Positions 1 through 5,867 of a stretch of 7,293 nucleotides of DNA are shown piece by piece. This DNA is from Campylobacterales bacterium (GTDB taxonomy: Bacteria > Campylobacterota > Campylobacteria > Campylobacterales > QNZT01), in contig JALUNR010000177.1 of assembly GCA_027055005.1 (NCBI GenBank), positions 1 through 7,293 on the forward strand. The letters are read 5' to 3'. The position numbers and the translations under genes were made by a program. Within the stretch, counting starts at the first letter, position 1. Each line of letters begins with the position of its first letter. The notes under the pieces were generated by a model that had not been told where the DNA came from, did no database searches, and saw only the letters and a list, made by a program, of their open reading frames with translations.

Positions 1-221
1 TCTACACCAATAGCAAAATAAATATTAGCTTTGGCTATCTTTTTCATAATAGATGGCTTTGGCTCAAATGTATGAGGTTCACTTCCAATAGGAACAACAA
101 CATCTATATCAGCTCTTGGATCTATTTTTTTTATAATAGCTTTTTGTGGTAGTATACTTACTATTATACTTTTTGCAACAACTAAACTTAAAAATGATAT
201 TAAAACTATTATATACTTCAT
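1..221 (-). CDS. znuA: Zinc/metal ABC transporter periplasmic binding protein (TroA/ZnuA family), N-terminal part only
   Basis: This partial gene starts with ATG at 221 and runs off the left edge; 73 complete codons are visible. I translated it by hand. Residues 1-16 are a signal peptide (MKYIIVLISFLSLVVA), so the product should be secreted to the periplasm. The mature start reads KSIIVSILPQKAIIKKI, and residues 45-56 read IGSEPHTFEPKP. This matches the conserved GxxPHxyEPxP segment of the TroA/ZnuA cluster A-I binding proteins, whose histidine (here H50) is the first metal ligand. The IFAIGV-like segment at the edge matches the next conserved strand. The family captures Zn2+ or Mn2+ and hands it to an ABC permease. 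Zinc is the likelier metal, but the distinguishing residues lie outside the window. The gene follows lutC by 24 nt on the same strand. No clear Shine-Dalgarno sequence is seen. Confidence 0.75.
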   Translation of the reverse strand, partial: MKYIIVLISFLSLVVAKSIIVSILPQKAIIKKIDPRADIDVVVPIGSEPHTFEPKPSIMKKIAKANIYFAIGV

Positions 222-245
222 GTTTATTATTATAATGGAAAAATA

Positions 246-686
246 TTAATAGATAAAATAAACGCCTAATCTCTTAGCCCCATGAGCTCCTATAACCAAA
301 CTTTGCTCTATATCAGCAGTCTTTGATGGACCACTCAAAAAGATACCAAAGTCATCTATTTTAACTCTCTTCATAGCTTCATACATATTCTCAACCAAAT
401 CTTTTTCATCAAGCTCTATTACTATACTCTCATAAAAACTAAAATCTTTTCTTTTATCATACTTATTTACAAAACAAGCTCCATTTTCACAGATTCCAAA
501 CTCTGCTTTTAGAACTACTTCATAATCATTAGTTGAGTCTGCTACCTCTCCACCTGCTTTTTTTAGGTTCTCTATGAAAGCATTTTTTTTATCTTTGAAA
601 CTTATTTTCTCATATAAAAGGTTTTTTCTTTCAACTTTCGTTTTTATATGTTTTTTTATACTATGTAATATTTTAAAGCGACTCAT
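246..686 (-). CDS. lutC: Lactate utilization protein LutC (LUD domain), short form
   Basis: The product is 146 aa. It carries the LUD-domain signature near its C-terminus, GPSKTADIE at residues 119-127, followed by IGAHGAKRLGVYFI, the usual LutC ending. LutC is the third part of the LutABC complex, which oxidises L-lactate to pyruvate in the cytoplasm; its exact role is unclear. Known LutC/YkgG proteins are about 210-240 aa. This one appears to lack much of the central region: an N-terminal helix (about 30-50) leads almost directly into the strand at 57-73. The segment where most relatives read AETGT-like residues is CENGAC here (66-71), with two cysteines. Start: ATG at 686 has an AAGGA at 692-696 with 5-nt spacing. 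The first 14 nt overlap the end of lutB. No frameshift is evident, so it could be a natural short form. Confidence 0.85.
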   Translation of the reverse strand: MSRFKILHSIKKHIKTKVERKNLLYEKISFKDKKNAFIENLKKAGGEVADSTNDYEVVLKAEFGICENGACFVNKYDKRKDFSFYESIVIELDEKDLVENMYEAMKRVKIDDFGIFLSGPSKTADIEQSLVIGAHGAKRLGVYFIY

Positions 687-1953
687 ATATATCCTTAAAA
701 CTTTTCTTTGCTAACTTTGGAGATTGTCGTTTCTTACCCCAAGAGTTTTTGTAAAAAGAGTAAGGGATAAATTTAGCTAACCAAAAAACAGACCTATAAA
801 CAAAAGGATTTTTCAAAATCCAAAAAGCTATTTTATAGTAAATATCTTTATTCTCTTTAACTTGTTCTTTGTAAAGACTTCTATAACCAAGTAACTGTTC
901 ATGAAGATTTATTTTTATAGGACAAATATTTGTACAACTTCCACAAAGAGTTGATGCAAAGGATAGTTTTCCATACTTTTTTATATCTCTGGCACTTCCC
1001 AAATTTGCACCTATTGCCCCAGGGATTACATAGTTATATTCATGACCTCCAATTCTTCTAAAAACTGGACAAGTGTTCATACAAGCTCCACATCTGATGC
1101 ACTTCAGAGCTCCCTCAAAATCCTCTTTGCCTAAAATCTTACTTCTTCCATTATCCACTATAACCAAGTGTATCTCTTTTTCACTTTCTGGTTTTTTAAA
1201 AAAGGAGGTATATGTTGTTATTTCTTGACCTGTCGCACTACGAGCTAAAAGTCTTAAAAAGACTCCCAAATCTTCCAGCTTTGGAACTATCTTTTCTATT
1301 CCCATAACAGCTATATGAGTTTTAGCTAAACTCGTACCTAGATCTGCATTTCCCTCATTTGTACAAACTACAATCGTTCCATCCTCTGACACAGCAAAAT
1401 TTACCCCTGTTATTGCTACATCTGCACTTTCAAAATGCTTTCTCAATCTCTTTCTTGCTAAGGCAGTCAAATAACTTGCATCGGAGTCTTTTTGTTTAAA
1501 TATTTCAGCTACTTCTTCTTTTTTTAAATGAATAGCAGGTAATACTATATGAGATGGTTTTTGATGTGCGAGTTGAACTATCCTTTCTCCAAGGTCAGTA
1601 TCAATTATTTCGTAACCTTTTTTTTCTAAGTATGGATTTAATTCACATTCCTCGGTTAGCATAGATTTACTTTTTACTATTTTTTTAGCATTTTTTGCTT
1701 TTAAAATTTTTTCTACTATCTTATTATGTTTATTTGCATCTATTGCCCAGTGAACTTTTATACCATTTTTTAAAGCATTTTTTTCAAACTCTTCCAAGTA
1801 AAAATCAAGATGAGTGATAGTATGAGCTTTTATGTTAGATGCTTCCTCTCTTAGCTCTTCCCACTCAGGTATATTTTTGATAGTTTTATCTCTTTTATCT
1901 CTTACAAACCAAAGTGATTCATTTAGCCAATTTGGACTTTTAAAAGTTTTCAT
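673..1953 (-). CDS. lutB: Lactate utilization iron-sulfur protein LutB (LUD domain plus two 4Fe-4S motifs)
   Basis: The product is 426 aa, slightly shorter than the roughly 470 aa of characterised LutB proteins. An N-terminal LUD domain spans about residues 40-270, with the characteristic stretch ADVAITGVNFAVSEDGTIV from 177 and NEGNADLG at 199-206. It is followed by a ferredoxin-type module: C285, C288, C291 and C295, then C337, C340 and C344 (CGSCTNICP). The tail (about 370-426) is basic and aromatic. LutB is thought to pass electrons from lactate oxidation within the LutABC complex, which replaces flavin-dependent lactate dehydrogenase. A comparable Cj0075c-Cj0073c set supports growth on lactate in Campylobacter jejuni. 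The ATG at 1953 has an AGGA at 1961-1964 inside lutA. The gene overlaps lutA and lutC by 14 nt each, so the three are almost certainly one transcript. Confidence 0.95.
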   Translation of the reverse strand: MKTFKSPNWLNESLWFVRDKRDKTIKNIPEWEELREEASNIKAHTITHLDFYLEEFEKNALKNGIKVHWAIDANKHNKIVEKILKAKNAKKIVKSKSMLTEECELNPYLEKKGYEIIDTDLGERIVQLAHQKPSHIVLPAIHLKKEEVAEIFKQKDSDASYLTALARKRLRKHFESADVAITGVNFAVSEDGTIVVCTNEGNADLGTSLAKTHIAVMGIEKIVPKLEDLGVFLRLLARSATGQEITTYTSFFKKPESEKEIHLVIVDNGRSKILGKEDFEGALKCIRCGACMNTCPVFRRIGGHEYNYVIPGAIGANLGSARDIKKYGKLSFASTLCGSCTNICPIKINLHEQLLGYRSLYKEQVKENKDIYYKIAFWILKNPFVYRSVFWLAKFIPYSFYKNSWGKKRQSPKLAKKSFKDIYESL

Positions 1954-2680
1954 CTGTTAATCCTGCTAAAATCTCTACTATATGAAGTACCTTGATACTA
2001 CTATCAAGTGAAGCCAAGTGCATAAGGCATGAGTTATCATATCCTACTAAAAATTCTGCACCACTTTTTTTATAGTTTTCTAACTTATCTTTTCCCATTT
2101 TGATAGAGACTTCACTCTCATTTATACTAAATGTTCCACCAAATCCACAACACTCATCAGCTCTTTCTAACTCTACTAGTTCCAATCCATCAACTTTTTT
2201 CAAAAGATTTTCTATTTTATCATTATATGGTAGATTTAACTCACTACTAACTCCAAGCTCAAGTTCTCTAAGTCCATGACAACTTTTATGAAGTGCAACT
2301 TTGTGAGTAAAAGTAGTTTTAAAACTATCTATACTTACTACATCATGTAAAAACTCACATATTTCAAAACTCTTTCTACTTATCTTCTCAAACTCATCTT
2401 TTTCAAGCAAATCTTTATAATGCACTCTAATCATAGAGATACAACTAGCACTTGGAGCTACGATATAGTCAAACTCATAAAATTCACTATAAAACTTTTT
2501 AGACAACTCTTTGGCTTCACTTTTAAAGCCACTATTAAAAAGTGGTTGTCCACAACAAGTTTGACTTTTAGGATATATCACTTCAAAACCTAAATCTTTT
2601 AAGATTTTAAAAGTAGCAACACCAACTCTTGGATATATACTGTCAACAAAACAAGGGATAAATAAACCGATTTTTTTCAT
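1940..2680 (-). CDS. lutA: Lactate utilization protein LutA (two cysteine-rich CCG domains)
   Basis: The product is 246 aa, close to the usual 240 aa of LutA/YkgE. It has two cysteine-rich (CCG) domains. The first uses C10, C42-C43-G44 and C80; the second uses C134, C177-C178-G179 (ECCGFGGTFS) and C218 in DNSCLMHL. Such pairs bind a [4Fe-4S] or noncubane iron-sulfur cluster, as in heterodisulfide reductase subunit B and glycolate oxidase GlcF. In the LutABC complex LutA is the presumed lactate-oxidising or electron-transfer partner of LutB. The N-terminus has no signal peptide, which fits a cytoplasmic or membrane-associated complex. It is the promoter-proximal gene of the minus-strand operon. 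The ATG at 2680 lacks a good Shine-Dalgarno sequence, but MKKIGLFIPCF is the typical family start, so I keep it. Confidence 0.95.
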   Translation of the reverse strand: MKKIGLFIPCFVDSIYPRVGVATFKILKDLGFEVIYPKSQTCCGQPLFNSGFKSEAKELSKKFYSEFYEFDYIVAPSASCISMIRVHYKDLLEKDEFEKISRKSFEICEFLHDVVSIDSFKTTFTHKVALHKSCHGLRELELGVSSELNLPYNDKIENLLKKVDGLELVELERADECCGFGGTFSINESEVSIKMGKDKLENYKKSGAEFLVGYDNSCLMHLASLDSSIKVLHIVEILAGLTDENF

Positions 2681-2724
2681 GTAGATATTATATAAAATTA
2701 TATTAAAATATTCATATTGCTTAA

Positions 2725-2742
2725 ATTTTATACAAAAAAAAA
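2725..2742 (-). promoter_or_regulatory. Probable lutA promoter (T-tract plus -10)
   Basis: On the minus strand a run of nine T residues followed by G (2742-2733) leads into TATAAAAT (2732-2725). Campylobacterota housekeeping promoters typically have a T-rich tract, then TTTTTG, then a TATAAT-like -10, with no fixed -35. Transcription would start near 2718 and give a leader of about 38 nt. A second TATAAT lies at 2702-2697 on the same strand but would leave a leader of only about 10 nt. Assignment is by pattern only. Confidence 0.5.
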
Positions 2743-2762
2743 GTAAAATAATTGTTGTTTTT

Positions 2763-2771
2763 TGTTAAAAT
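2763..2771 (+). promoter_or_regulatory. Probable amt promoter (extended -10)
   Basis: TGTTAAAAT, with TG at 2763-2764 and TAAAAT at 2766-2771, is an extended -10 element directly preceded by a T-rich stretch (2752-2762). This is the usual shape of sigma-70-type promoters in Campylobacterota. A start near 2778 would give a leader of about 24 nt containing the GAGGAG ribosome binding site at 2791-2796, 5 nt before the amt ATG. No sigma-54 GG-N10-GC element is seen, so nitrogen control at this promoter by sigma-54 is not supported. Confidence 0.55.
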
Positions 2772-2801
2772 TTCTAGGTTAAAAAATTATGAGGAGAAAA
2801 C

Positions 2802-4064
2802 ATGAAAAAAGGTTTGATTATCTTTTTATGGCTTTTAGCACCTGTATTTGCTTTTGCAGATGAAGCTAAGATAAATGGAGCTGATACGGCTTGGATGATT
2901 GTGGCTACGGCATTTGTTATGCTTATGACACCCGCGGGACTTGCACTATTTTACGGTGGACTAACAAGAAAGAAAAATGTTCTAAACACAATGGGAATGA
3001 GTTTGATAGCATTTGCTGTTGGAACTTTAGTTTGGGTAGTCGCAGGTTACTCTATTGCTTTTGGTAGTGGAGATTTTATAGGAACTGGTAAGATAATGCT
3101 TGCTGGTATAACAAGTGATACGGTAAAAGGTTCGATTCCGGAGTTACTTTTTGTTGCATTTCAAGGAACTTTTGCAGCTATTGCTGTTGCTATTGCAAGT
3201 GGATCTATGATAGAGAGAGTTAAATTTTCTACTTTCGCAGTTTTTGCTGCACTTTGGATTTTAGTTGTTTATGCACCTATCACTCACTGGGCATGGGGTG
3301 GAGGTTCATCTCTAAACTTTGGTGAGATGGATTTTGCAGGTGGTACAGTTGTACATATAAATGCAGGTATTGCTGGATTTGTAGTAGCTATGATACTTGG
3401 GAAGAGAAGAGATTATGGTAAGAGTGCTATGAAACCTTTTTCTCCTATTTTAGTAGTTTTAGGTTCAGCATTGTTATGGTTTGGATGGTTTGGATTCAAT
3501 GCTGGTAGTGAAGTAGCAAGTGATGGTATTGCAGCAAATGCTTTTTTAGTTACAAATGTAGCAGCAAGTCTTGGAGTTATCGGATGGCTTATAGTTGAGT
3601 ATATAGTTTACAAAAAAGCTACACTTGTAGGTGGAGCTTCAGGTGCAGTTGCAGGTTTAGTTGCTATTACTCCAGCTAGTGGAAGTGCTGATGTTATGGG
3701 TGCTATTATCATAGGACTTGTAGGTGGTGCTTTAGGATTTATCGGTGTTAGTAAGATAAAAGGACTGTTTAAAGTTGATGATAGTTTAGATGCTTTTTGG
3801 GTTCATGGTCTTGTAGGTATATGGGGAAGTATAGCAACAGCTCTTTTCATAGCTCCTTATCTTATGCCTGAAAAATATAGCTTAGGTACTCAAATAGTAG
3901 CACAACTTAAAGCTGTGGGCTTAACTATAGTTTATAGTGCTATAATGACAGCAGTAGTTTACTTTGTATCAGCACTTGTAACAGGTGGTGGTAGAGTAGA
4001 TGAAGAGAGTGAGCAAAGAGGTCTTGATGAGACTACTCACGGTGAAGAAGCTATAAATCTATAA
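2802..4064 (+). CDS. amt: Ammonium transporter Amt
   Basis: The product is 420 aa, normal for the Amt/MEP/Rh family. Residues 1-19 form a signal peptide (MKKGLIIFLWLLAPVFAFA), as in E. coli AmtB, followed by about 11 membrane segments. Functional residues are recognisable by alignment from memory with AmtB: gate phenylalanines F120 and F124 (FQGTF) and F232 (GWFGFNAGS), W165 and D177 of the recruitment site, and the pore twin histidines H185 (VVHINAG) and H335 (FWVHGLVG). The protein therefore looks fully functional for ammonium uptake through the inner membrane. The C-terminal tail after about 395 is hydrophilic and acidic, the region that PII proteins contact. The start has a strong GAGGAG. 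The stop codon overlaps the ribosome binding site of the downstream PII gene. Confidence 0.97.
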   Translation: MKKGLIIFLWLLAPVFAFADEAKINGADTAWMIVATAFVMLMTPAGLALFYGGLTRKKNVLNTMGMSLIAFAVGTLVWVVAGYSIAFGSGDFIGTGKIMLAGITSDTVKGSIPELLFVAFQGTFAAIAVAIASGSMIERVKFSTFAVFAALWILVVYAPITHWAWGGGSSLNFGEMDFAGGTVVHINAGIAGFVVAMILGKRRDYGKSAMKPFSPILVVLGSALLWFGWFGFNAGSEVASDGIAANAFLVTNVAASLGVIGWLIVEYIVYKKATLVGGASGAVAGLVAITPASGSADVMGAIIIGLVGGALGFIGVSKIKGLFKVDDSLDAFWVHGLVGIWGSIATALFIAPYLMPEKYSLGTQIVAQLKAVGLTIVYSAIMTAVVYFVSALVTGGGRVDEESEQRGLDETTHGEEAINL

Positions 4065-4068
4065 GGAG
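4063..4068 (+). promoter_or_regulatory. Ribosome binding site that fixes the TTG start of the PII gene
   Basis: AAGGAG lies 6 nt before TTG at 4075 and overlaps the amt TAA stop (4062-4064) by two bases. No ATG or GTG lies at a suitable distance, and the protein read from TTG begins exactly where PII proteins begin. Ribosomes ending amt could re-initiate here. Confidence 0.8.
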
Positions 4069-4071
4069 TAG

Positions 4072-4416
<345 letters not shown>

Positions 4417-4425
4417 GTTTAACAA

Positions 4426-4447
4426 AAAGAGGGAACTTTCCCTCTTT
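4426..4447 (+). terminator. Hairpin after the PII gene, probable terminator of amt-glnB
   Basis: AAAGAGGGA (4426-4434) pairs perfectly with TCCCTCTTT (4439-4447) around the loop ACTT. It begins 9 nt after the PII stop codon. The plus-strand tail is only ATATAGTTT, a weak U-tract. On the minus strand the stem runs into TTTTTGTT, which would be stronger, although no minus-strand gene ends here. It separates the nitrogen genes from the cbpA promoter. Confidence 0.65.
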
Positions 4448-4499
4448 ATATAGTTTCCTTAAAGTAACATACCGAAAAAACTACAAAATTTATAATAAA

Positions 4500-4520
4500 C
4501 TTGATTGACAAAGACTAAAC
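4500..4520 (+). promoter_or_regulatory. Candidate HspR operator (HAIR-like inverted repeat)
   Basis: CTTGATT-N7-ACTAAAC matches the HspR inverted repeat HAIR (CTTGAGT-N7-ACTCAAG) at 11 of 14 positions with the exact 7-nt spacer. It covers the -35 hexamer at 4505-4510 of the promoter feeding cbpA and hspR, so bound HspR would block RNA polymerase. HspR is encoded two genes into the same unit, and autoregulation of a cbpA-hspR operon is known in Helicobacter pylori. The operator call is inference; the right half-site is degenerate. Confidence 0.6.
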
Positions 4521-4534
4521 TTTTATGCTATAAT
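4505..4534 (+). promoter_or_regulatory. Strong consensus sigma-70 promoter of cbpA-hspR-prfB
   Basis: A perfect TTGACA (4505-4510) stands 18 nt before a perfect TATAAT (4529-4534), which also carries an extended TGC (4526-4528). Transcription would begin near 4541. Perfect -35 boxes are uncommon in this phylum, where most promoters rely on T-tracts. The strong core would need tight repression, which fits the HAIR-like repeat overlapping the -35. Confidence 0.8.
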
Positions 4535-4563
4535 CTCCATAAATTTATAAAATATTAAGAAGT

Positions 4564-5484
4564 ATGGAGAAAAAAGTGGCTAAAAGTTTATATGAAACAC
4601 TTGGAATTAGTGAAAGTGCATCTCAAGATGAGATAAAAAAAGCATATAGAAGACTTGCTAGAAAATATCATCCTGATATTTGTAAAGAGAGTGATTGCGA
4701 AGAAAAGTTTAAAGAAATAAATGGAGCTTATGAAATACTAAGTGATTCAAAGAAAAAGGCTCAATATGACCAAATGGGTGATAATATGTTTGGTGGGCAA
4801 AGTTTCCATGATTTTGCTGGTGGACAAGGAAATGTAGATCTTGATGAAATATTAAGAAATATTTTTGGTGGTGCTGGTGCTAGCAGTGGTTTTGGTGGTT
4901 TTAGTAGTAGTGGCTTTGGAGGAAGAAGCTCAGGAGGATATAGTAGTTCAGGATTTGGTGGTGGTTTTAGCGGGTATAATGAGCCAGATTTGGATCTTGA
5001 AGTTAAGATAACTATAGCTTTTAATACTGCTGTACTTGGAGGAAAGCACTCTGTAAATTATAATGGAGAGAGTTTTGATATCAAGATTCCAGCAGGTATA
5101 AAAAATGGTGAAAAACTTAGAGTAAAAGGTAAGGGTAAAGCTTATGGTAGTCAAAAAGGTGATCTTTACTTAATAGTAAATGTTGCATCATCCCCTGAGT
5201 ATCAAAGAGATGGGGATAATTTGATAAAAACCATAGATATTCCTCTAAAAAAAGCAATCTTTGGTGGAAAGGTTGATATTAAAACACTATATAAAGATAT
5301 CACAGTAAAAATTCCTTCTGGTGTGAAAAGTGGACAAAAACTAAGAGTTAAAGAGCAAGGTGTGATAAATAGAAAAACAAAAAAATATGGTGATTTATAT
5401 CTTGTATTAAATGTTATTATACCAAAAGCTGATGAATTAGATGCAGATTTAGCGAAAATGATGCAAGAAAAATTACCACAGTAA
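4564..5484 (+). CDS. cbpA: DnaJ-like co-chaperone CbpA (type II J-protein)
   Basis: Numbering from the ATG at 4564 gives 306 aa. A J-domain spans about 8-70 with the HPD triad at 36-38, which stimulates DnaK ATPase. A Gly/Phe/Ser-rich linker follows (about 77-138, repeated SSGFGG units). Two C-terminal substrate-binding domains follow (about 140-215 and 216-290). There are no CxxCxGxG zinc repeats, so this is CbpA/DnaJ class II rather than DnaJ. The real start is probably GTG at 4576, giving 302 aa beginning MAKSLYETLGIS, the usual family N-terminus. GTG has GGAG at 4566-4569 with a 6-nt spacer, whereas the ATG has only AAGAAG 2 nt upstream. It is the first gene of the heat-shock unit and ends 11 nt before hspR. 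It probably helps DnaK refold or hold proteins under stress. Confidence 0.94.
   Translation: MEKKVAKSLYETLGISESASQDEIKKAYRRLARKYHPDICKESDCEEKFKEINGAYEILSDSKKKAQYDQMGDNMFGGQSFHDFAGGQGNVDLDEILRNIFGGAGASSGFGGFSSSGFGGRSSGGYSSSGFGGGFSGYNEPDLDLEVKITIAFNTAVLGGKHSVNYNGESFDIKIPAGIKNGEKLRVKGKGKAYGSQKGDLYLIVNVASSPEYQRDGDNLIKTIDIPLKKAIFGGKVDIKTLYKDITVKIPSGVKSGQKLRVKEQGVINRKTKKYGDLYLVLNVIIPKADELDADLAKMMQEKLPQ
4566..4569 (+). promoter_or_regulatory. Ribosome binding site favouring the GTG start of cbpA
   Basis: GGAG at 4566-4569 sits 6 nt before GTG at 4576, an ideal distance, but inside the reading frame if the ATG at 4564 is used. The site therefore argues for translation from GTG and for a protein four residues shorter. 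Confidence 0.65.
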
Positions 5485-5495
5485 AGGAGAGAGTT

Positions 5496-5867
5496 ATGCA
5501 TGGATATGATGAACCAGTTTACCTTATAAGTGTAGTTGCAAAAGCACTAAATATTCATCCTCAGACATTAAGACAATATGAAAGAGAAGGGCTAGTTACC
5601 CCTTCTCGTACAAATGGAAAAATGAGACTTTATTCTCAAAGAGATATAGATAGAATAAATATGATTCTTAGACTTACTCGTGATCTTGGTGTAAATTTAG
5701 CTGGAGTTGATATTATTTTGCAGTTTAAAGATAAAATTGATGAGATGGAACAAGAGATAGATGATTTGCAGGTTAAACTAGCTGAGGCTTCAAAAAACTC
5801 TTTTTCTACTTCCCGGTCTCTTGTTACGAAAAAAAATATATATGATATTATCATTTTTGGGGAATAA
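5496..5867 (+). CDS. hspR: Heat-shock transcriptional repressor HspR (MerR family)
   Basis: The product is 123 aa, the same length class as Helicobacter HspR. A MerR-type winged helix-turn-helix lies at about 8-47 (YLISVVAKALNIHPQTLRQYEREGL from residue 9, then the wing PSRTNGKMRLYSQRDI). A linker helix (about 50-75) and a coiled coil (about 77-97) for dimerisation follow. HspR binds HAIR operators and represses chaperone genes; DnaK or other chaperones modulate it in other bacteria. A candidate operator lies at the promoter of this unit, so it likely represses itself and cbpA. The ATG has AGGAG at 5485-5489, 6 nt upstream. The C-terminal tail after about 100 is hydrophobic near the end (IYDIIIFGE). 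The stop codon is immediately followed by the prfB ATG. Confidence 0.93.
   Translation: MHGYDEPVYLISVVAKALNIHPQTLRQYEREGLVTPSRTNGKMRLYSQRDIDRINMILRLTRDLGVNLAGVDIILQFKDKIDEMEQEIDDLQVKLAEASKNSFSTSRSLVTKKNIYDIIIFGE

Noticed and set aside
2734..2742. A9 tract as a phase-variable repeat
   Set aside because: Phase variation in this phylum mostly uses G/C tracts. This run fits a promoter T-tract on the minus strand, and similar A/T runs are frequent throughout the window.
2681..2801. Sigma-54 or NtrC control of amt
   Set aside because: There is no GG-N10-GC core in the intergenic region, and an extended -10 explains the start.
4448..4499. Riboswitch or small RNA between the PII gene and cbpA
   Set aside because: Beyond the hairpin at 4426-4447 there is no further paired structure; the stretch is AT-rich, with only a stray TATAAT at 4491-4496.
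4862..4980. Repeated GGTTTTGG/AGTAGT units as a tandem DNA repeat
   Set aside because: They encode the Gly/Phe/Ser-rich linker typical of J-proteins and are imperfect at the DNA level.
4948..5501. Minus-strand open frames opposite cbpA (4948-5154 and 5202-5501)
   Set aside because: They lie opposite the conserved CbpA C-terminal domains and their translations look like low-complexity antisense of AT-rich codons.
5636..5854. Minus-strand open frame opposite hspR
   Set aside because: It is fully antisense to HspR, with no start signal and no recognisable domain.
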